Shown here: in pieces, positions 1-12,200 of the stretch
Layout: every line of letters begins with the position of its first letter
How positions within the stretch are numbered: the first letter of the stretch is position 1
Assembly (NCBI GenBank): GCA_002049455.2
Contig: KV918783.1
Span: forward strand, 248,001 to 312,000
DNA: 64,000 bases
Direction: 5' to 3'
Origin: Porphyra umbilicalis
Taxonomy: Eukaryota; Rhodophyta; Bangiophyceae; Bangiales; Bangiaceae
Translations under genes and position numbers: made by a program
Notes under the pieces: generated by a model
What the model saw: the letters and a program-made list of their open reading frames with translations, nothing else
Database searches by the model: none
What the model was told of the DNA's origin: nothing

Positions 1-289
1 ATGGGCCATGATGGCCTGCCACTCCCTTCATCGCTATGATGACTGACAAGAAACTGCGAAGTTGATACGCCGAGTGTGCGCGCGAGCGCGGTTGCGGACG
101 AAAATGTCGTACGGACTCTGGTCAGTAATGACCGGGATCCCATCGACCACCTCGGTCGGGCCAACGTGCGCGTAGAACGAGCCGTGAGGCTGAGGCGAAC
201 ATGCATCTCCGGGTCGGTGGACCAAACGACATCGGGTCCGTCACCCGCAACGGCGTGAGCCACGTGCGCCGCGCCGCCGGCAGTTGCCG

Positions 290-1150
290 CCCTTGCCCGC
301 GTTGCCGGCTCTCGACGCCCGCGCCGCAAGGCGAATCGCCCGCGTCGCCGGCCGTTGCCACCCTCGGCCGCGCCGCAAGGCGAACTGCCTGCGCCACAAG
401 GCGAATCGCCCGCGCCAACGGCTGTCGTCAACCGCGCCGCCAGGCGAGCCGCCCGCGTCGCAGGCCAAGGCCACCCTTGCCTGCGCCGCAAGGCAAATCG
501 CCCGCGTCGCCGGCCGTCGCCACCCTTGCCCGCGCCGCAAGGCGAATCGCCCGTGCCGCCAGGCGAACCGCCCGCGTCGCTGGCCGATGCCGCCCTTGCC
601 CGCGCAGCCGGCCCTCGACGCCCGCGACGCAAGGTGAATCGCCCGCGTCGCCGGCCGTTGCCGCCCTTTCCCGCGCCGCAAGGCGAACCACCCGCGCCAC
701 CGGCTGTTGTCGACCGCGCCGCAAGGCAGAAATTACCCGCGCCGCCAGGCAAACCGCCCGCGCCGCCGGCCGTTGCCGCCCTTGCCCGCGTTGCCGCCCC
801 TCGACACCCGCGCCGCCAGGCGAACCACACGTGCCGACGCCGCGCTTGGCCAACGGGCGCGCCGCCCGCACCGCCGGGCGTGCCAGCCTTGCCGCCGCCG
901 CGCTTGGCCACCGGGCGCGCCGCCCGCGTTTCCGACCTTGTCGACCTTGCCGTCCTTGCGCCTTGCCGCCCTTGCCGACCTTGCCTTCCTTGCGCCTTGC
1001 CGCCCTTGCCGACCTTGCCTTCCTTGCGCCTTGCCGCCCTTGCCGACTTTGCCTTCCTTGCTCCTTGCCGCCCTTGCCGCCCTTGCCGCCGTCGCCGCCG
1101 GGCTTTCCGCCCTTGCCGCCGTCGCCGCCGGGCTTGCCGCGCTTGCCGCC
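290..1150. repeat. Degenerate GC-rich minisatellite
   Basis: An imperfect tandem repeat of roughly 45-50 bases is built on a core like CGCAAGGCGAATCGCCCGCG alternating with GCCGGCCGTTGCC. It passes into shorter CCTTGCCGCC/GACCTTGCCTT repeats after about 950. All six frames stay largely open because stops are rare in this composition. Plus-strand frames give Arg/Ala/Pro-rich text; one minus frame gives Gly/Lys-rich collagen-like text. No frame shows a domain or a clear start context, so I call this a minisatellite and not a gene. Confidence 0.7.
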
Positions 1151-2242
1151 GTGCGCGCCGCCCCCCCCACCCAGCGCAAACCCACACTCACCGGGCCCAC
1201 CACCTCGCGGTGTGCCACCTTGCGGCGGCGCACCCCTACTCAACCTTGCCGTTAGGCCTCAACCTGTGCGCGAGCACGATGACACGGGATGGCCCCGTGC
1301 CGACAACCGCAGACCCGTACAAGACACGGTGGTCACCGGCGGCAGGGTACGTACCCTTCCCCCCCCCCCCCCCCCCCCCTTCCCCTCGGCAACAAGCGCC
1401 CGCGTCCCGGCTTTCGCCTTCTCGCCGGGGTAGTCAAACCCCGACGAAGCTGGCGCCACACGGCACCGACGATGGTCACCCCAGCACGTGCTGCTCGACG
1501 CGCCGCCGCGAACAAGGGTCTTAACCCTGGCACCCGCGCCCGCCTCCGCACCAACGTACCCACACGCGTGGAACCGCCCGCGCCGGCACGCCTACGCGTA
1601 AGCGTCGAGCTGACCCGCAGATCAACCTGCCCGCCACGCACGCACGCGCGTGCGTGATCGGACGGTCGCGGCCGACGCCGGCGAACCGCCACCTCCCCCC
1701 AATCGGGACTGAGCGGCGCGCCCCTTCGCGACTCCCGCCGCCCGGGCAGTTACGCCCGCGCGGGCCCGTAAGAGGCCGCGATCGCCCAATCGGGTTTCAC
1801 CATCCTCGGATCTCACCGGGACGGTTCGAATCTCGCGTTGGAGGTATGTAGCATATCTCTGCTACCAATTGGCAATTAGCCACGAGTAGCCCCCTTGACT
1901 GGCCGAATCCACGGATGTGTGTGACTCGGCTTGTGGCACGCCCTTTGGGGGGTTACTTCCGCATTGTTTATTTTTTATTGCTTGTTTGCTTGCCTGTCTT
2001 ATCTGTCTGACGGCACTCATTACGATCGCTTGATCGGATGGTCGATCGACCAGTGCCGTTGTTTGTATTAAACCACCGTGGGTCCGGGGTCGCCGTCGTG
2101 GGCACCACCCGGCTCCCCATCGGATGCCCTTCAACAAAAGGTCTTCTTCCTCGCCGCGACGGCGATAGAACTCGCTTTATTGCTTGGCTACGGTCGGTCT
2201 CAGTACACTGGTAATTGAACTAACGTTATTAATACCACACTA
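1151..2242. other. Intergenic, no gene seen
   Basis: This stretch is GC-rich up to about 1850 and then becomes mixed in composition. It contains a run of 21 C at 1359-1379. I see no conserved coding frame. A GGTTCGAATC string near 1825 resembles a tRNA T-loop, but no matching T-stem or acceptor pairing can be drawn. Confidence 0.5.
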
Positions 2243-2419
2243 TTCGCTTTTAGCGTCATCGCGACCCTTCCGACGCTGACACGCCCTCAGATCCGGATCT
2301 GGATATCCCTGAGGACACGAATGCAGAGTGCCACGTCTGAAACGGAGAGGAAGTCCCTTGTTCTAATTATATGTGTGCATCACTACACTTTGAGAGCACC
2401 CTGTCCTATAGGCCAGGGA
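2243..2419 (+). repeat. Partial copy of a dispersed repeat
   Basis: About 175 bases match the terminal part of two fuller copies at 36622-37316 (same orientation) and 57682-58371 (opposite orientation). Shared landmarks, in order, are TTCGCTTTTAGCGTCATCGC, CCTGAGGACACGAATGCAGA, TGTGTGCATCACTACACTTT, GAGAGCACCCTGTCC and a final GGCCAGGG. The GC-rich half of the fuller copies is absent here, so this is a fragment. Confidence 0.85.
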
Positions 2420-2501
2420 ATTATTCATATTGCTGTCTTCCTAGTTTTAGCCGATGTGGTCGAAGTGACTTCGACATCATCGGCCAAAAGCAAGTGAGGT
2501 A

Positions 2502-2631
2502 CAGTGCGTTCTCGTTATAAGAGACGGCTGATTCAGCTGAATATCAATAAAAGTGGCCTACACGGACTGGAATGGAAGACTCGCGCCCCATATTCTCTTG
2601 TAAATGATTCTCTTATAACGAGAACGCACTG
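2502..2631. mobile_element. Tc1/mariner-type MITE, 130 bp
   Basis: A perfect 23-bp inverted repeat (2502-2524 and 2609-2631) begins CAGTGCGTTCTCGTTATAAG at both ends. It is flanked by TA on each side (2500-2501 and 2632-2633), the target duplication of the IS630/Tc1/mariner superfamily. CAGTG-type termini are typical of the pogo/Tigger branch. The 84-bp centre is AT-rich and non-coding. The perfect arms suggest recent movement. The pogo-like transposase at 59.9-61.7 kb has different termini and is not its direct source. Confidence 0.88.
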
Positions 2632-2703
2632 TAATACCAGCCTTGGCTGCTGAGATTCAAAAGCCAAGGCTCATAAGCCAACCCCCCCCCCCCCGTGCAC
2701 GCG

Positions 2704-3195
2704 TGCAGGCATGGTTGGCATCGATTAAAATGATACATTATATTAAATCTAATTAATGTATGAATAATCTACCATTAATGCATTGACGACTTCATGCATT
2801 TTATTGCATTTTTGCATTTTTGCATGGTGGCACTGGAGCGGCCGTGTCTTGGTCAAACGCCAAATGGCCCCAAGGCCGACTTGGAGGAGGCAGAGTGGTA
2901 GGGAGTGGGGGAGCCGCAGCGCGACGGGATCCGCCGCTACTTCGGGGATGGTGGGGGTGGGAGATCCGCAGCGTCATGCACGCCGCAGCAGAGAAGGGGG
3001 ATTTCGCGCTATGGAGGGGAAGCTGGTGGGCGTGACAGCAACAGCCGCGACGTCGGCGGCCACAGTGGCTGTTGGACCGTTGATTAAATCAGATAAATGA
3101 TAAATTAATGCAAATTTTACACTTTTTATAGATTAATCTATGCATTATTGCAAGTCCTCGGCCAGAATTTTTCATTTTTGCCAACCATGCGTGCA
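2704..3195. mobile_element. Possible inverted-repeat element, about 490 bp
   Basis: 17-bp arms (2704-2720 and 3179-3195) are inverted copies of TGCAGGCATGGTTGGCA with one mismatch. AT-rich subterminal sequence lies inside each arm around a GC-rich core. Small open frames in the core (for example 2783-3100) are not recognisable. No clear target duplication is visible, so the element status is tentative. Confidence 0.5.
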
Positions 3196-3414
3196 GGTGC
3201 GCGTTCCGCAGCCCTTACAGACAGAGTGCTGACAGAAGCGGCGCAGCGTGAGGGACTGCTATTGGTGCATCATGAGGACTTCAACTCCCTGTACTGCCGG
3301 TGAGATGAGCGCCCATCTAGACGCTTTGCTGTTGTCCTTTCGACGTTCTCATAGCGACATCTCCGTTCATGTGCGTGTTCGTGGGCGAGAAGATTTCGCC
3401 CTTCTGGCCCCGTT

Positions 3415-3860
3415 CCCCCACGGCTGCCCGCCGCCCCACGGCTGCCCGCCGCCCCACGGCTGCCCGCCGCCCCACGGCTGCCCGCCGCCGGCCGCGCCGC
3501 CGCTCCCCTCCCCCCCGCCGCTGCGCGCCGCCCCGCCGCTGCCTGCCGCCCCGCCGCTGCCCGCCGCCGGCCGCGCCGCCGCTGCCCGCCGCCGGCCGCG
3601 CCGCCGCTGCCCGCCGCCGGCCGCGCCGCCGCTCCCCTCCCCCCCGCCGCTGGATGCCGCCCCGCGGCTGCCCGCCGCCCCGCTGCTCCCCTCCCCCCCG
3701 CCGCTCCCCGCCCACCTGCCGCTGCTCGCCGCCCCGCCGCCCCGCTGCTACCCTCCCCCCCGCCACTGGCCGCCGCCCCGCCACTGGCCGCCGCCCCGCC
3801 GCTTCCCGCCGCCCCGCCGCTCCCCGCCTTCCCACCGCTCCCCGCCCGCTCGCTGCCCTC
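3415..3860. repeat. GC-rich minisatellite with a perfect 18-bp array
   Basis: About four perfect copies of the 18-mer CCACGGCTGCCCGCCGCC occupy roughly 3417-3490. They grade into imperfect CCGCCGCTGCCCGCCGCC-type repeats up to 3860. Both strands are open through it (Pro-rich on plus, Ala/Gly/Arg-rich on minus), as the composition predicts. No domain or start evidence supports a gene. Confidence 0.75.
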
Positions 3861-6800
3861 GCGGGCGGCCGGCGGCGGCCGGAGGCGGCACCTCTTTTGG
3901 GGGGTGGTCGGCGACGGTGGCGACCGGCGGCCGCTGTTGGCGGGAGGAGCGGCCGGAGGGGAGGGAGATCGGGCACAGCGGTTGGCGTCAGGGTGGGCTG
4001 TCGTCCAGGGGGCTGAACGGCTTCGGTGCCTGGGGCCGGCCATTGCTGGGGTGGTCGGGCGGTCGGTGAGGGAGGCGGCTGGTGGCCGGCGGTGGGGGTG
4101 GTCAGTGGAGGGGGTGGCCGGCGGCGGGGGTGGCCGGCGGCGGGGGTCATCGGCGGTGGGGTCGATTGGATGCATGTCTGGGGGACACATAGCGACTTCC
4201 AGGGATAACACAGAGTTGTCTGGCTGCGTGCTACCTCTATGGGCGACTCGTAGGCACGAAACTGGGGTTCTGACTTGTATGGAGGCACACTACGCTCAGT
4301 GGGCATTCTACGACCGTGCTGGTGTGGGTTTTTAGGGTCCGTTAAGAGTACATGATGTAGCAAAGCCAACGCACACAGAAAGTTGGCCAGCAGATAGGCA
4401 GGGCACCGTGGGGAGGTAGCGGCATATGGGGTCCCTGTGAAGTTGAAGGGGCGAAAATCGTAGGAAGGAAGCGTCTGTACGCTTAGCAACTCGCTTTTTC
4501 GTTCCCAGGACCCTTCAAAGCACCACGTACAAGTCTCTTTAGAAAAATGGTGCTTTGGTCAAGTTCCGCCCGGACATGTCGTTCGCTCCTCCCTCTTGCA
4601 CCGGATGGAAGCATGTAACATGGCAATGACCAGCCTATACGGACCCCGACCAAAGCTGCACAAAATAGGTACAGGGTACTGTAGGAGATGTGCTGTGCTG
4701 TTTTTTTCGCAAGAAAACGTGCAGAACTGCTGTAGGCAGCAAGAGAAGCGCAGAGCGCATCCCACTGGATTAAACAGTGTCAGAGAAAACACGTAATCCA
4801 CTGGACTGAGCAGTGTCTGTGCCGATCTGCCGACTCGACGGTATCTGAAACACTGTCAGAGGGTGGCCATTCACACTGCGAGGTGGTATGATTATATCTC
4901 TACGCTCGACTGCTGTTTTCCTCCACTGCCGCTGCCTCCCTCCACTGCCGCTGCTTTCTCCCAGTGCATCAGCCTCCCTCCACCGCCGCTGCCTCCCTCC
5001 ACCGCCGCTGCCTCCCCACATCGCTGCTGCGCCCCCCCATCCCCGTTGCGTCCCCCGATTTCTGCGGCCTTCCCCCTTTCCTACTGCGTCCCCTCTTCGC
5101 TGCTGCCCTTCGTCACAGGTTCTGGCCCTCCCTACCAGGGCTCCGACCCCCACAAATGCTACCCATTCCTCCCACTAGTGCTGCCCCCCCCTTCACTGGT
5201 GCTGCGCCCCCTCCATCCGTGCTACCCCCCCTCCTACCCGAGCTGCCCCCCCCCCCACTGGTACTGCCCACCCCGACCGGTGCTGCCCCCCTCCCACCCG
5301 AGCTGCCCCCCCCCCCACTGGTACTGCCCACCCCCACCGGTCGGCGCAGCCACAGCGGCGACCGTAGTCACGGAATGGTGTGGCAAGGACACCTGGGTCA
5401 GGAACGGGAGGGAGGCGGCAGCCCCCATCAGCGGCGGTGGTCGCCCACCCCTGGAAGGGACGACGAGCAACGACAGCAGCGCCCGGCGGCGGTGGTGGTG
5501 GCTCTCGCATGTGCGGGGCGGCGAGCGGCGGCGGTCGTGCATGGCCGTCATGCATGGCGCGGCAGCGTCGATGGCCCATCAATGTCAAATGCCCAGCCCA
5601 ACGGAATCAACGGCTGCGTATCGAGTAAAATGATATTGGCCCCGTTTCAAAGTAGCGAAGACTCAGGTGATAGTAAGTCTCCAGGAAATACAGTTTAGGA
5701 TTTATTATCCATTCGCATCCCCCATTCCACCCTCCCAAACGCCAACCCTCCTCGGCGGCAAATCGCCGCTGAGCCAAGGCTGGCTTTATCTCGCCTCGCC
5801 AAAAGTTGTGATGACAGCTAGACTGTGTGATCTATCGTCAACTGGATCAATCTGTGGCCTTTTTCTTGCAACGATGCTGTCTTTGTCAGCAATGACTGAC
5901 AGTTGCGTCTGCATCAGGGCTCTCCCATTGGCCTCCGTGAATCAATATCATTATTTGTCTTCATCTCTACTTATACTGGAGTGTCAAGAAGCAATCCATC
6001 AGCCTTTCCACGTCGGCCATCGGACACAAAATGATGACCCCGCGGAACCGCATTTGCGCGCCGCCTTTGTGGCACCGCGGTGACTGACAGTCCAATGCGC
6101 AGGCTCGTCAATGCTCCTGCCGCTGCTGACGGCGGGTGTGCGCACAGGAAGGGCGGTGTCGTGCACGCGTGCACGACATGTCCAGGAGACCCGCGTGGCG
6201 GTGCCCGCAGGTGACAGCTTGGCCGGCACGGCACACACACATTATTGCCGGGGCTGGCCGCCTGGGCTGGTCGCCTGGGCGGGACCGTTTCGCGCCTGCC
6301 TTCAGCTGGCCTGGCCTGGAGCGGCCAGACTCTTCCGGAATCCCCCCGTCGGCGGGGCTGCCTCGGCAGGGGAGACTGGCAACGCAGTGTCTGCCGGACG
6401 CCGAGAACCGCGAGGGGCATTGTATTGGCCGCACTGGACCGCCGTTCCTCCTCCCCCCCCCCCCCACCCCCTTGCAGCGGGTGTTCCACTGTGGGACGGG
6501 CCGGCCTGGGGAATACGTGCGCCATCGGTTGCCGAGGCTGCGGTCGCCGCGCGTGCCTCCGCGTCCCAGAGTGTGGGGCCACGCATACGGACGTCGTGCG
6601 AGCAAGGCCATTCCCCGACGCGCGGCTCCACGGTGCCACACTGACCACGCTCGGCAGGGGCAGCCTGCTAGTCTCGGCCTGCCTCTGCTGCCGACACGAC
6701 GGCCGCCCGCGGTGCCGCGGGTGCGGGTGTGGTGGCCGCGCCAGCGGCGAGCCGCCGCCGCCGCCGCGCCCTCGGCGGGAGCTCCCTTGCGCTCGCGCCT

Positions 6801-6992
6801 GCGCTGTTTGTCGTGTCGAGCCGCCGCCGGTTAAGACCCTCTTTGGGCGGCGCCGGACTCAGCCGCCCCAGCCTGCTTGTGTCGGTCTGACGTCACACAA
6901 CCACCGCGTGCGCCATCAGTCGTACAGCCCCCACCGCCCGCACTACGGAGCCGCTCGTCGCCTTCCCGCGCGCCCCCGCCCCCGTCGTCACC
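3861..6992. other. Intergenic region upstream of UDP-glucose dehydrogenase
   Basis: No recognisable gene. Between 5221 and 5340 a 60-base block is duplicated head to tail with one or two differences. Two related motifs containing CCACTGGA and CAGTGTC occur at 4758-4825. From about 6600 to 6990 the sequence becomes strongly GC-rich and should hold the promoter and 5' leader of the next gene, although no TATA-like box is clear. Confidence 0.45.
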
Positions 6993-8793
6993 ATGGTGTC
7001 CAACCCGGTGCAGACGGGGCTGAAGATTTGCTGCATTGGTGCCGGCTATGTCGGCGGGCCGACCATGGCCATGATGGCCTTGAAGTGCCCAGAGGTCACT
7101 GTCATGGTACGTGCGGGAGGTCTGGGTGGTCCTGTTGGTGACTTCTGTCTGTGCACGTGCATGCGGTGGCCCCGTCCTGCACGGCGAGTAGTGTGGCAGA
7201 GTTGGCTCTCTTTGGGCGTGCCTGTTGGGTGCCTTCTCGCCCCCTAATTCTCGTTTGCCGTGACAGGGCTGCCCGTACCGGCGGCAGCCACATCGCTGGC
7301 GCGGTGGGCGCGTCTGGGTGATATGCGTCTTCTGTGGCCGGTTTCCTGTGTCATTAGGGAGCTAACAGTACATGTGTTTGTTTTGGCTGGTCTCACCTCG
7401 CCCCCCCCCCTGCGGTTGTTTGGCATGCTGGCACTGCTACGGCTGCTTTTTGCTGTTCCCTTTCACCCCAAAGATTGTCGACATCTCGGTTCCCCGCATT
7501 GCGGCGTGGAATAGTGATGAGCTCCCCATCTACGAGCCGGGTCTGGACAAAGTTGTCAAAGCGTGCCGCGGGAAGAACCTGTTCTTTTCCACTGAGGTGG
7601 ACCAGGGCATCCGTGATGCGGACATCATTTTTGTGGCTGTCAACACGCCGACCAAAAAGGTCGGCATGGGTGCTGGCCGAGCCGCCGACCTGACCTACTG
7701 GGAGCTGGCCGCCCGCCGCATCGCGTCGGTGGCCGAGACGCCCAAGGTGGTCGTCGAGAAGAGCACGGTGCCCATCAAGACGGCCGAGGCCATCTCGGCG
7801 GTGCTGCACGGGGCGGGAAAGACGCGCTTTGATGTCCTCTCCAACCCCGAGTTCTTGGCCGAGGGCACGGCCATGACCGACCTGGACAACCCCGATCGGG
7901 TGCTGATTGGCGGCAACATGAACGAGTCGGGCAATGCGGCGGTGGCCAAGCTGGCCGACGTGTATGCGCACTGGGTGCCGCGGGAGCGCATCTTGACGAC
8001 CAACGTGTGGTCATCGGAGCTGTCCAAGCTCGTCGCCAACAGCTTCCTTGCGCAGCGGGTGTCGAGCATCAACGCTGTGAGTGCCATCTGTGAGGCGTCG
8101 GGCGCGGACGTCGACGAGGTCGCGCGGGCGGTGGGGATGGACTCGCGCATCGGCTCCAAGTTCCTCAAGGCCAGCGTCGGGTTCGGGGGTTCCTGCTTCC
8201 AAAAGGACATCCTGAACCTGGTGTACCTGTGCCAATCCATGGGCCTTGCGGACGTGGCCGAGTACTTCCACTCGGTAGTGACGATGAACGACCGGCAGAA
8301 GGAGCGGTTTGTGTCGCGCATCATCCACGGGCTGTTCAACACGGTGACTGGCAAGCGAATTGCGCTGCTGGGCTTTGCGTTCAAGAAGGACACAGGGGAC
8401 ACGCGTGAGTCGGCGTCGATTGAGATCTGCCGGCGGCTGATTGAGGAGCGCGCGTCCGTGTGTATCTACGACCCCAAGGTGGAGGCCGACCAGATTTGGA
8501 TGGACCTCACGGCGGCGACGAAGCTGGACAAGACGGAGGTGCAAAAGTACGTGACGTTGTGCGACTCTGCGTATGAGGCGGCGTTGGGCGCGCACGCGCT
8601 GGCGATTGCCACCGAGTGGGACGAGTTCAAGACCCTGGACTACGACAAAATTCAGGAAGACATGGTCAAGCCGTCCTTTGTGTTTGACGGCCGCAACGTG
8701 CTCGACCACGGCGCGCTGCGAGAGCTCGGCTACATTGTGTACGCCATCGGCAAGCCGCTGGACCCCAAGTTGAACACCAGCATCAACTGCTAG
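6993..8793 (+). CDS. UGDH: UDP-glucose 6-dehydrogenase
   Basis: Oxidises UDP-glucose to UDP-glucuronate with 2 NAD+, feeding acidic wall or matrix polysaccharide synthesis in the cytosol. Two exons: 6993-7106 and 7474-8793, joined in phase 0 across a 367-bp intron with donor GTACGTGCGG and an AAAG acceptor. This gives 477 residues, the usual size for the family. The N-terminal Rossmann motif [11 protein letters not shown] starts near residue 16. Exon 2 carries [18 protein letters not shown] and [10 protein letters not shown], then [14 protein letters not shown]. The catalytic cysteine is C279 in [10 protein letters not shown]. The C-terminal domain contains the conserved [14 protein letters not shown]. 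The join is chosen because it reads [19 protein letters not shown], matching the family across the intron. The ATG is followed at once by the nucleotide-binding fold. The 3' end faces the Cyc8-like gene 506 bp away. Confidence 0.96.
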
Positions 8794-9299
8794 ATTCATC
8801 AACTCCTGCAAGCAGTGCTATGCTGTTGTATTATCGTAGCCGTTTGCCAAAGCCTTTTTTCGTTTTGCGCGCACGGTGACTTGATGGCAGTCATGGTGCT
8901 CGGGAGACCTCTGCATCGTCGGCAACAGCCTCGATGTGATGTGCGACAGCCTGCAGCACGCGCCATTTGCGCTTGTCTGCACCTGCAGGCTGACGCGCAC
9001 ATCGCGCGATTGTCACTTGATTGCGAACACAGCCGAGTGGCGCTATGGTCACTGGATTGCGAAGACAGCCGAGTGCAAGGAGCACATGCAGTAACAATCG
9101 ATGGATCTAGCATCGGGAGTGTCATCGAGACTGTGGACGAAGGGTTGAAGACAGGCCCACATGCCCAGCAAGCACGAAGAAACCCTCAATGAAGAGCATC
9201 GCGTAAAAACATATGGCAACATATGAGTTCCTGTCGAATCAGGACAATAAAGAAGCAACGAAAGCATGTACGACCCAAAAAAGAAAACAGACAAAAAGC
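8794..9299. other. Convergent 3' intergenic region
   Basis: This 506-bp interval holds the 3' ends of UDP-glucose dehydrogenase and the Cyc8-like gene. A 38-base periodic duplication lies at about 9009-9076: CACTTGATTGCGAACACAGC recurs as CACTGGATTGCGAAGACAGC, each followed by CGAGTG. No gene is seen. Confidence 0.6.
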
Positions 9300-12200
9300 C
9301 TACGAATGGGCTGGTGACGACGAAGACGCGTTGCGGACTGGACTACTCGACTCCCCGTAGCCCGCGCTCGCCTTGTGCTTCTCGGTACGGCCTGGCCGGC
9401 GGCCACTCCCATCGCGACTACCTGCACTCCCACTGGACGGACGGCCACTGCCCTGGTCGACGCGCCGGCTGCCATCGTCGTCCGAGCAGTCCTGCGCCGG
9501 GTTGGCGGCATCGGGCAGGACTGGGCTGCTCCGTGATGTCGGGCGCGGACTACCGCTTTCTCCAATAGGGCTGCCTGCGCGCTTGGCCGCTGGCCGCGCC
9601 TCCTCAGCCGCAGGCGTGGACCGTGGTGGTGGCGGCAACGTGCCCAGGTGACCGCCAGAGCGACCACCCTTGCTCTCCAATCGGGGGGCGGGCGGGGATA
9701 CCACCCGCTTCCGAGGACGCCGTGCGTCGTCGCCCAGGCTGCTGTGGCTGCGGCTCGCCGATGCAGGCGACTTGGTCTTGGGCATGGCGTGGCGGCCGCA
9801 ACTGCGACCGTCCTCGTCCTTTTCGTCGCCGGCGCCGTCGTCGCCATCCTCCTGCGCAACGCCTGCGGTGCCATTGGGAGGGGAGATGGGCGCGGCCTCG
9901 TCAGGCTCGCGGCGGTTCTTGGGGCTAGCAGCCGCGGTCGACCCGGTACGGTCGGCGGCCGTGAAGGACTCCTCGCCAGCACTGTCCGCATCAGACCCCG
10001 AGGCGGCGGCGCGGCCACGGTCCCCATCATAGTCGCTGCCGTCGTCAGTTTCCCGCCGAGGGCTTGTCACAATGGAGCTGCCGTTTCCATCAGCAACGAC
10101 ACCTCCACTCTTGCCACCACCGCTGCCGTTACCGCCGCCGCTGCCACTGCCACCCGACGGACACACAAAACGCCGGCTGCCGCTACCATCGTCTCCACCG
10201 CTGAGCGCCGACGGAGTCGTAGTGCGACGGCCAAAACGGGACAGCGTGGACACAGGTCGTTGCGCCCGCACAGGGGCAGCACCCCCAGGGCACTCCTCCT
10301 TGCTGCCCTTGTCACTGCCGCTGCTGTCGCCGCTGAGCACATGGCGGCCCGACTTCCCATCGTCTGCGGCACGTGGCTCCCCTGAACGGACGTCCCGCGA
10401 ATGACTGCTGCCGCGCGACGAGTCAGGAGCCGCCTCAGATGCGGAAACAATAACACAGCGGCGTGCGCTTGCGTCGCGCTCCTTGTGCCTGAGAGTCGCG
10501 TCATTCCCGCCGTCCAACCCCCGACGAGCCGCGCGGCTGTCGCTCGGGTCAGCACGTCGTTGAGACTCATCCGCCTCGCCGTCTGCCGTGGTTGGCGGGG
10601 TGACAACCGTTGAACGCGAGGCCCGTCCCTTGGACTTCTCACGCGGCCCGTCCGCCGAGGACGGTGCCGCCGAAGCGCCACTCGCACCGCGGTCATCACC
10701 GACGACCACATGGGGCGCCTTTTTCGTCAGCTGCGGCAAGGCAGTCGACGGTGTCAAGGGACCACCGCGCACGCGGGGCGGTGGAGGGGGGAACCGCACG
10801 GGCCAGGGCGGCTGCGCGTGTGCCTTGGCGTCCACGTGGTGCAGGCTTGGCAGCCCACCCTCGCGGTTAACCGGCATGTCATCACGCCTCGGGGACGTGC
10901 CACGGCCACTGGTGCCACGGTTGGCCAACGTGGGCGGAGCAGCAGGCGTCACACGCTCCTCTGCATTACGTCCGCCATCTTCGTCAGACGAAGCATCAGC
11001 AACTGGCTCGCCGCTGCCGGCGGCCACAGCAGCGCGAGCAGGGGGCGGGTCGTCCCGCATCACGTCAGGGGAGCGGGCGTGCGGGAGGCGGCGGGAGGGT
11101 GGAGACGTCTTTGGCAGCTCGGCCCCGTGCTCTCGCGTGGAGGTACGCGGCGTGCGCTGCGCGGAGCCCCCCCCCACAGAGGAGGACATGGGGGCTGGCG
11201 CCGACGTCATGGCCGGCAGCCGCGCAGACGACGCTGGGGGCAGCGAGGCGGGCAGGGTACCAAATTTGCGCGCTGCCTGCTCCGACAGCAGCGGGGAGTT
11301 CGGGCTCGGTCCAGACAACCCGAGCTTGTAGCGCGACGACGGACCTCGACCGACAGGCGGAGAAGTTGACGTCTTGCGCGCCGTCACCGCCGACGAGCCC
11401 CGGCCAGACAAGGACAGGTGATCGCGGGGGGCGACGTCAGCCGTACGTCGAGCAGTCTCGTCCTTCTTGGCACTGCTACTCGGACTAGGACTCCCACGGG
11501 AGGATGCCTTAGCGCCATTTCCGCCATCTGCACAGATCCGCTGGCGTTTGACCTCCCGAGGAGCGGAGGATGACGTCGAGCGAGTGGATTGCTGCTCCGA
11601 GGCGGGTGGATACAGCGGCTGCGACTGTGGCTTAACCGGCTTCAGCTGACGAGGCTGCGACAGGTCCCGCTGCAGGGGCGCCGGACCACCTGAACGACTC
11701 GATCGAGGGTCTACTGGAGGACCAAACGGCCGAGCTCGTTGCGGCGGTGGCGGGGCGCGAGCGTCGACAGGCGGAAGGAGAGGCTGATGACGCAGATCGC
11801 CACGGCCCGCCGGGTGCTCCGCCGCACGCTCGTTCAGTGGCACCAGTACCTCCGGGTTGCCCGACGACGGCCGGCCGCTGCGATCAATAGATACCTCCAT
11901 GGGTACAGACTCTTGCGCGCGAGGAACATCGTCCACAGCTACCGGCCGTTTCTGCGACGGGACCGTTCGTGGAAGCGGCTGCTGCTGCTTTTGCTGCTGC
12001 TGCTGCTGCTGCTGCTGTTGCTGATGTTGCTGCTGTTGTTGCTGCTGCTGCTGTTGCTGCTGCTGCTGCCGCTCCAGGTGAACGTGATCCTGCTGCTGCC
12101 TCGACAGCGACTGAGGCAGACCGGGGGCGTACACCGGCTGCTGCGGTTGCATCGCCGGGTGCGCTTGCGGGTGTCCTGCTGAGTTCACCGGAGCCTCCGA

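Noticed and set aside
201-1433. 410-codon Pro/Ala/Arg-rich frame and overlapping Gly/Lys-rich minus frames
   Set aside because: These are explained by a degenerate minisatellite; all frames are open and none has a domain.
1800-1850. tRNA gene suggested by GGTTCGAATC
   Set aside because: No T-stem pairing, acceptor stem or anticodon arm can be formed on either strand.
3248-4489. Pro-rich plus frame and opposing minus frames
   Set aside because: They are made of the 18-bp repeat and its variants; there is no start context or domain.
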